The notes under the pieces were generated by a model. That model searched no databases, was not told where the DNA came from, and saw only the letters and a list, made by a program, of their open reading frames with translations. From Primorskyibacter marinus (GTDB lineage: Bacteria; Pseudomonadota; Alphaproteobacteria; Rhodobacterales; Rhodobacteraceae), in assembly GCF_003313245.1 (NCBI RefSeq), contig NZ_QJSD01000003.1:124001-188000 (forward strand): a stretch of DNA of 64,000 nucleotides, given 5' to 3'. The translations under genes and the position numbers were made by a program. Numbering within the stretch: the first letter of the stretch is position 1; each line of letters begins with the position of its first letter. This document shows positions 63,528 to 64,000 of the stretch, in pieces.

Positions 63528-64000
63528 ATGTCACATGCAATCCAATGGCTCCGCTCGCTGCTTTTCGTTGTGCAGATGTATCTGATGATGGCCGTGCTGG
63601 CGGTGTTCTTCACCCCTTGGGCCATATTCAACCGCAGCGGGGCCTATGCGGGTGTACGGACCTATTGCCGCTGGGTGCGCTGGACGGCGGGTTGGATGTG
63701 CGGGCTGCACAGCGAAGTGCGCGGCGACGTACCCACGGAGGAGGTGCTGGTCGCCTCGAAACATCAAAGCTTTTTCGACATCATCATCATCGTCAGCGTG
63801 CTGCCGAAGCCCAAATTCATCATGAAAGCCTCGCTGCGCCGCGCGCCGATCCTTGGCTGGTATGCCAAGCGTATCGGTTGTATCGCCGTTGACCGTGGCA
63901 AACGGGCAGAGGCGATGCGCCAGATGATCCGCGACGTGACCCGTGGCGACGCGCCCGCTGGCCAGCTTATCATTTATCCGCAAGGAACGCGCGTCGCGCC
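63528..64000 (+). CDS. plsC: 1-acyl-sn-glycerol-3-phosphate acyltransferase, 5' part
   Basis: The gene runs off the window after 157 codons. An N-terminal hydrophobic segment (LLFVVQMYLMMAVLAVFF) precedes the acyltransferase signature KHQSFFD, an HX4D box with H79 and D84. KFIMKASLRRAPILGW and the second motif YPQGTR (usually EGTR) follow. The enzyme adds the second fatty acid in phosphatidate synthesis at the inner membrane. It is translationally coupled to ftsX. The replacement of Glu by Gln in the EGTR box is uncommon but tolerated in some members. Confidence 0.88.
   Translation, partial: MSHAIQWLRSLLFVVQMYLMMAVLAVFFTPWAIFNRSGAYAGVRTYCRWVRWTAGWMCGLHSEVRGDVPTEEVLVASKHQSFFDIIIIVSVLPKPKFIMKASLRRAPILGWYAKRIGCIAVDRGKRAEAMRQMIRDVTRGDAPAGQLIIYPQGTRVA

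Noticed and set aside
1-64000. Defence system, prophage, integron or insertion sequence
   Set aside because: No integrase, transposase, toxin-antitoxin, restriction or phage genes and no att-like repeats were recognised anywhere in the window.

Overview
The window looks like ordinary chromosome from a Rhodobacteraceae (Roseobacter-group) alphaproteobacterium. The DNA is GC-rich (above 60% by eye). It has the split b'/b ATP synthase stalk genes, a MarR/response-regulator pair like Rhodobacter PetP-PetR, a histone-deacetylase-like/xseB/ispA/dxs/exoD run, a mutY/DciA/dsbA block, a BamF-type lipoprotein, and taurine aminotransferase next to a MocR regulator. I found no rRNA, tRNA, CRISPR array, intact insertion sequence or prophage.

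Layout. 1-1344: end of the ATP synthase Fo operon (atpE end, b', b) and its terminator. 1376-10107: a probable organic-nitrogen uptake and breakdown locus, with a leftward M24 hydrolase/M20 deacylase/GntR operon divergent from a polyamine-type ABC transporter; both permeases carry unusual extra regions. 10158-19427: ilvE, petP-petR, then the isoprenoid run (HDAC-like, xseB, ispA, dxs), exoD, an epimerase, a lytic transglycosylase and a class II aldolase. 19571-28975: AMP nucleosidase, HU, AlkB hydroxylase, MutY, DciA-like, DsbA, CoA transferase, histidine phosphatase, homocysteine methyltransferase and RluA. 29073-32474: aldehyde dehydrogenase, 1-Cys peroxiredoxin and an AstE/AspA deacylase.

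32763-40362 (leftward) holds the translation/RNA-decay neighbourhood rbfA-truB-rpsO-pnp. It is interrupted by a phosphodiester glycosidase, a DUF1643 protein, an RTX-repeat protein and a broken universal-stress-protein fragment. 40443-53475 is mostly cell-envelope and housekeeping: dapB, SDHAF4-like, rsmB, a heparinase-like protein, purH, lspA, a BamF-like lipoprotein, a pair of M16 peptidases (one catalytic, one not), dapA and slt. 53440-64000: DMT transporter, a divergent mnmD/FAD-oxidase pair (a split MnmC?), tauR-tpa, glycerate kinase, a zinc-ribbon membrane protein, ftsE-ftsX and the start of a lysophosphatidate acyltransferase.

Most genes are well-known families. No clearly new system stands out. 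The points most worth following are the ABC transporter with its enlarged permeases and shared regulatory region, the inserted genes in the rbfA-truB-rpsO-pnp block, the split MnmC, tpa-tauR without xsc and with TauR-like motifs nearby, and the RTX protein with an N-terminal membrane segment. Gene starts were chosen by Shine-Dalgarno position, overlaps and family length; several are GTG or TTG.
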